Shown one piece after another: positions 58,807 to 64,000 of a stretch of DNA of 64,000 bases. This DNA comes from Cynocephalus volans (lineage: Eukaryota > Chordata > Mammalia > Dermoptera > Cynocephalidae). The number at the start of each line of letters is the position of its first letter. The stretch's first letter is position 1. The notes under the pieces are model-generated. The model saw nothing but the letters and a program-made list of their open reading frames with translations. It made no database searches and was not told the DNA's origin. The stretch covers positions 46,230,407 to 46,294,406 of the forward strand of contig NC_084463.1 of NCBI RefSeq assembly GCF_027409185.1, read 5' to 3'. A program made the translations under genes and the position numbers.

Positions 58807-59946
58807 TGTGAGGAAAATGGAGTTAGTTTAGTCAGGCCCTTTCACCTCATATTGGCTGAGTATGATTCAGCATATCTGTTGCAAACAAGTAGTGTTAGTA
58901 CGCATGTGTGCCCATCTACCCCTTGGCTCGTTGCCACTATTGTGTGCTTTGTTATATGAGACAGCAGCTTCAAACTGCTGGTGGCAGACCTCGTGTCTGA
59001 AAGAAAGCATGTCTACTTTGCTGGTGTCTACTCAGGTTTTCTTTTGCTTACCTAACTCACAACCTGCACAGGAGTGGGTTCTGGGGTCTGTGACCCAGCC
59101 CAACACCTCATATTAAGACTTTCCATCCATGAATGTGGTATGTTTTCCATTTATGTAGGTCTTCATTAATTTCTTTCGGTAATTTTTTCAGTTTTCAGTG
59201 CATAAGTCATAAATATTTGTGGCTAAATTTATTCCTAAGTGATTTATTCTTTTTGATACTATTATAAATGTAGATACCATTGTTAATCTTATTTTGAATT
59301 GTCCATTGCTAGTGTATAAATATACAATTGATTTTTGTATATTGATCTTATGCCCTGAAACCTTGCTTAACTCATTTAGTAGTTCTAAAAGCTTTTAGTG
59401 TATTCTTTAGAATTTTCTATACACAAAGTCATATCATCTGCAAATAGAAATTATTTTACTTCTTCCTTCCAAATTGGAATGACATTTTTTTTCTTGCACA
59501 ATTGCTCTGGCTTGAATATCCAGAACAATGTTGAATAGAAGTGGTGACAGTGGACAGTCTTGTCTTATTTCTGATCTTATGTGGAAAGCATTCGGTTTCA
59601 TCATTAATACAATGTAAACTGTGGGATTTTTGTAGATATTTTTTCAGGTTAAGGAAGTTTTCGTCAATTTCTAATCTAATAAAACTCTTCATAAAATGGT
59701 GTTGGATTATGTCAAATGATTTCCTTTGTCCACTGAGATGACTGTGTTGTTTTGTCCTTTATTTTATGCATATGGAGTGTTTCATTAATTAATTTTCAGA
59801 TATTAAACCAACCTTGCATTTCTTGGGTAAATTCTACTTGGTAATGGTGTATAAGTATTTTTAAATGTTATTGAGTTAGGTGTGCTAACATTTTGTTGAG
59901 GAATTTTTGGCATATATTTATAAGAGACATTGGTCTGTAGTCTTTT

Positions 59947-60094
59947 TTTTTTTTTTTTTTTTTGTCTTTTTTGTGGCCGGCACTCAGCCAGTGAGTGCAC
60001 CGACCAGTCCCATATAGGATCCGAACCCGCGGCGAGAGCGTCGCTGCCTTCACTCCCAGTGCCGCACTCTCCCGAGTGCGCCACGGGCTCAGCC
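59947..60094 (-). mobile_element. tRNA-derived SINE with target-site duplication
   Basis: Minus-strand short form with a T run. It is flanked by 'ctgtagtctttt' at 59935-59946 and 60095-60106. Confidence 0.9.
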
Positions 60095-60690
60095 CTGTAG
60101 TCTTTTCTTACAATGTGTTTGTCTCACTTTTGGTATTAGGGTAATACTAGCCTCATAGAATGAGCCAAAAAGTGTTTATGCTTCTATGTTTTGGAAGAGT
60201 TTTGAATAATTGCTATTAATTCTTCTTTAAATATTGAGTAGATTGACTAGTAAATCTGGGCTGAACTTTTAGGGAAATTTTAATAACTAATTCAATGTCC
60301 TTGCTTGGTAAACTTGTACTGAAATTTTCTATTTCTTGTATAAGTTTCATTAGTTTGTGTCTTTCTAGAAACATACATCTAAACAACATCTAAAATGTAT
60401 GTTGTCATACATTTGTTTGTAGTTTTTCCTTAAAATCTTTCATTGTTTCTATAAAGTTGGTAGTAACCAACTTTTTCTGATATTAGTGATATGAGTCGTC
60501 TCTATCTATCTGGTCAGTTTAGCTAAAGATTTTTCAATTTTGATTATATTTTCGAAGAACCAACTTCTGGATTCACAGATTTTTCTCCATTGTTTTTCTC
60601 TTTTCTATGTCATTAATCACCATTCTAATCTTTGATATTTTCTTTTCTCTGCTTGCCATATGTTTAGTTTGTTCTTCTTTTTCCAGCATC

Positions 60691-61640
60691 TAGGAGTTTT
60701 AAAATTTTAGATCTGAGTCTTTAATCCATTTTAAGTTGATTACGGTATATGGTGAGAGGTGCAGACCAAGTTTCATTTTCTACATATGGATGTCCAGTTT
60801 TCCCAGCCCCATTTATTAAAGAGGCAGTCTCTTCCCCAGTGTGTTCTTGGTGCCCTTGTCAAAGATCAGTTTGCTGTAAACATGTGGGTGGTTTTCTGGG
60901 TTCTCTATTCTGTTCCATTAGTCCATGTGTCTCTTTTTATGTCAGTACCATGATGCTTTGGTTACTATAGATTTGTGATGCAGTTTGAAGTCAAGAAGTG
61001 TAATGTCTATAGCTTTACTTTTTTTGCCCAGGATTGCTTTGGCTATTCAGGGTCACAGCAAAAAAACCCAAATAATCCAATTTAAAAATGGGCAATGGAG
61101 CTGAATAGATATTTCTCAAAGTAAAACCTACAAATGGCTAAAAGGTATATGAAAAAATGCTCAACATCACTAATCAGAGAAATGCAAATCAAAACCACTT
61201 TGAAGTATCACCTCACCTCAGTCAGACTGGTTATTATAAAAAAGACAGAGAATAACAAATGCTGGCAAGGATGTGGAGAAAGAGGAACTCTTCTGCACTA
61301 TTGATGGGGCTGTAAATTAGTACAGACATTATGGAAAACAGTATGGAGTTTCCTCAAACAAGTTCAGATAGAACTCCTGTATGTTCCAGCAATCCCACTA
61401 CTGGGGATATATCCAGAGGATTGGAAATCATCAGATCAAAGGGATACCTGCCCCCACATGTTTATTGCATCTCTATTTACAATAACCAGGTGATGGAATC
61501 AACCTAAATATCCATTGAGGGATGACTGGATAAGGAAATTGTGGTATATATATACAATGGAATACTACTTAGCCATAAAAGAGAGTGAAATTCCACCATT
61601 TGCAGTAACAGGGATGAACCTGGAGAATATTATCCTAAGT
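60691..61640. mobile_element. L1 ORF2 C-terminal part with inverted 5' segment
   Basis: 60691-61055 is ORF2 on the minus strand. 61056-61640 is the downstream ORF2 on the plus strand ('aaatgggcaatggagctgaa', 'gctggcaaggatgtggag', 'caatggaatactacttagcc'). The switch at 61055 fits twin priming, here with the 3' end to the right. Confidence 0.75.
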
Positions 61641-61649
61641 TAAACAACC

Positions 61650-62740
61650 CAGGGCAGCAGGCACCAAGGTGAGCAGAGACCCACATGTCACTAGGGGCCC
61701 ACTCCTAGGCCCCAGAGGGAAGCACCCACAGCCACAGCAGGCACCAAGGTGAGCAAGAAAAAATATCCAGAATATAAAGGAGGAAATTTACACAGAGATT
61801 AATACCTTAGAAAAGAGTGTAGCAGAAATCCTAAAACAAAAGATTCACTCAATGAAATAAAAAAAACAATAGAGAGCTTGAGCAGTTGTCTAGAGCAAGC
61901 AGACGAAAGAATTTCAGATCTCAAAGATGGTCTTTTTGAAATAACCCAGGCAGACTGAAAAAAGGAAAAAAAGAATTTAAAATAATGAGGAAAATCTAAG
62001 AGAGACAGCAGATAACCTCAAGCACTCTAACATCGGAATTGTGGGTATTCCAGAAGGGGAGGAAAAAGGAAAAGGTATTGAAAACCTATGCAAGGAAATA
62101 GTAACAGAAAACTTCCCAGGTGCAGGGAGAGATGCAGACCTTCAGATACAGGAAGCTCAAAGGTCCCGAAACAGATTCAATCCAAAAAGATCCTCCCCAA
62201 GACACATTATAGTTAAGCTTGCAAAGCTCAAAGACGAGTTCTAAAAGCAGCAAGAGAAAAACATCAAATCACCTGTAAGGGAACCCCCATCAGACTAACA
62301 GCATACTTCTCAACTGAACCCTAAAGGCCAGAAGAAAATGAAATGGTATATTTAAAACACTAAAAGAAAAAAAATGCCAGCCTAGAATTCTTTACCCAAC
62401 AAGGCTTTCCTTTGGAAATGAGGGAAAAATAGTATATTTCCCAGACAAACAAAAATTGTGAGAGTTTACCACCAAACAGGCAGCCATGCAAGAAATTCTC
62501 AAGGGAGCCCCTCATCTAGAAACTGAATAATGATGACCACCTCATCTAGAAACTGAATAATGATGACCACTACCACAAATACACAAGAAAGAGCAAAACC
62601 TGCTGTTAAAACATAAATGCCAGTGAGAAAGAGAAAGAAGCTAAATCATGCCACCTTAAATTTCCAACAAACATTGAAGAAGACAAATAAAAGGGGAAGT
62701 AATGATCAAAGGATATTTAAACCATCTAAACAAAAAGCGA
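61650..62740 (+). mobile_element. L1 5' region and ORF1 (degenerate)
   Basis: 5' UTR-like sequence with a repeated 'gcagcaggcaccaaggtg' (61655 and 61736), then ORF1 with L1 RNA-binding-domain words (a frame at 62041-62244 carries EEKGKGIENLCKEI and IVKLAKLKD) broken by stops. A 30-bp exact duplication lies at 62511-62570. Confidence 0.8.
62511..62570. repeat. 30-bp tandem duplication in the L1 ORF1 end
   Basis: The same 30 bases starting 'ctcatctagaaactgaataa' occur at 62511-62540 and 62541-62570. Confidence 0.97.
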
Positions 62741-62744
62741 TTAA

Positions 62745-64000
62745 ATGACAGGAATGAAGCAGTACCTTTCAATAACTACCACAAATGTGAATGGATTAAA
62801 CTCCCCATTCAAAAGACACAAACTGACTGATTGGATTAAAAAGCTAGACCCAAGTAAATGCTGTCTTCAAGAAACCCACTTCACCTGTAGAGACACAAAC
62901 AGACTAAAAGTGAAGGGATGGAGAAAGATATACCATGCAAATGAAAACCAAAAACAATCAGGAGTAGCTATTCTTATATCAGACAGAATAGACTTTAAAC
63001 CGAAAAACATAAAAAGAGAAAAGAAGGCCACTGTATAATGATAATAGGATCTATCCAGCTAGAAAATGTAACAATCATAAATATACATGCACCCAATACT
63101 GGAGCATGCAGATATATAAAGGAAACACTGTCAGACCTAAGGAAAGAAACAGGCCCTAATACATTAATAGTGGGTGACCTGAACACCCCACTCTCAGTAT
63201 GGGACAGATTTTCCAGGCAACAAATCAACAAAGAGACACAGGATTTAAACTATACCTTAGACCAACTGTACCTGGCAGATATATACAGAACATTTCACCC
63301 AACAACTAAAGAATATACTTTCTTCTCATGAGCACATGGAACATTCTCCAGGATAGACCACATATTAGGTCACAAATCTAGTCTCAGCAAATTTTAAAAA
63401 ATTGAAATCATTCCAAGTATCTTTTCAGACCACAATAGACTAAAACTGGAAATTAATAACAAGCAAAACCCTGGAAACTATACAAATACATGGAAACTAT
63501 ACAACAGGCTCCTGAATGACTTATGGATCCAAGAATAAATTAAACAGGAAATCAAAAACTTCTTGAAACTAATGAAAATGAAGATGCATCACACCAAAAC
63601 CTGTGGGATATTGCAAAAGCAGTATTAGGAAGGAAATTTATTGCAATAAATGCTTACATCAAAAGAATGGAAAAGACTTCAAATAAATGACCTAATGCTA
63701 CACCTCAAAGAACTAGAAAAACAACAACAAACCAATCCTAAAGGTAGTAGACAGAAAGAAATAATTAAGATCAGAGCAGAACTAAATGAAATAGAGGCCC
63801 ATAAAAACAATAATAAAGATGAATGAAACAAAAACTTGATTTTTTGGGAAGATAAATAAAATAGACAAACCATAAGCTAGGTTAACACAAAGAAGAGAGA
63901 AGACCCAAATAACAAAAATCAGAAATGAAAAGGGAGACATTACAACCAATACCACAGAAATATGAAGAATCATTACAGATTGTTATAAACAGGTGCATGA
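62745..64000 (+). pseudogene. L1 ORF2 endonuclease region, broken, runs off the window
   Basis: ORF2 starts at the family-typical ATG (MTG). L1 ORF2 encodes the endonuclease and reverse transcriptase that move L1 and other RNAs. The first frame (62745-63038) holds catalytic Asn14 and Glu43 (LQETH). After a frameshift, the second (63038-63331) holds the VGDLNTP pair of Asp and Asn. After a TGA the same frame continues with SRIDHILGH and IFSDH, the remaining catalytic Asp and His motifs. A further TAA lies between those last two motifs. The residue equivalent to Tyr115 is His here (NIHAPN). The copy cannot encode a full protein. It continues right of the window. Confidence 0.88.

Larger units (their letters stand above)
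57428..60690 (-). mobile_element. old L1, 3' UTR and ORF2, minus strand
   Basis: The 3' end begins 'tggctttattgagatattattc' and is followed by the typical old L1 3' UTR. ORF2 continues right through the reverse transcriptase (the 'cctcatagaatgagcc' and 'ccaaccttgcatttcttgg' areas). It is interrupted by a MITE plus unknown sequence at 58723-59115 and a SINE at 59947-60094. Confidence 0.8.

Overview
The window is nuclear DNA from a placental mammal: dense LINE-1 (L1), LINE-2 and CR1/L3 relics, MaLR LTRs, a MER5A-type hAT element, CpG islands and many tRNA-derived SINEs. Two SINE types occur. One is a monomer that reads like tRNA-Ile, the style described as CYN in colugos. The other has a diagnostic 'cccgtggcgcactc' head, a 'ggttcggatcctatatagg' centre and an 'accggtca' end. 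With the primate-like N-terminus of the NANOG copy, this leads me to a tentative inference of a dermopteran (colugo). A rhinolophoid bat or another lineage is not excluded.

Region 1 (1 to about 16.83 kb) is the right edge of a tandem macrosatellite. Two complete units of about 8.0 kb (1-8001 and 8002-16014) are nearly identical, and a third is cut off after about 0.8 kb. The array enters from beyond the left edge. Each unit holds two diverged but related halves. Half A is a CpG island followed by an inverted, 5'-truncated L1, a (CT)n run, a MaLR LTR piece and two direct L1 pieces. Half B is a second CpG island with a variable (GGAC)n tract. A diverged L1 fragment, a (CA)n run and a linker precede each island. 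Both islands carry a minus-strand splice-donor consensus downstream of a GC box, so each resembles a promoter plus first exon reading leftward.

Region 2 (16.8-30.9 kb) is AT-rich, gene-free DNA with old L1 and HAL1-like debris, SINE insertions with target-site duplications, a foldback MITE cluster and a twin-primed L1.

Region 3 (30.9-43.2 kb) is a nested L1 block on the minus strand. An old L1 is split by a younger L1 that keeps its 5' UTR, ORF1 region and most of ORF2, and again by an internally deleted L1-derived element built around an 80-bp VNTR.

Region 4 (43.2-57.4 kb) is mixed unique and repeat DNA. It contains the one credible protein-coding locus, an intronless NANOG retrocopy on the minus strand (CDS 46423-47334, 303 codons, uninterrupted). 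It has an AATAAA signal, a short poly-A remnant and an 18-bp target-site duplication.

Region 5 (57.4-64 kb) is L1 again: an old minus-strand L1, a second inverted L1, and a plus-strand L1 whose ORF1 and endonuclease region run off the right edge. No ordinary multi-exon gene, tRNA or rRNA gene was found.
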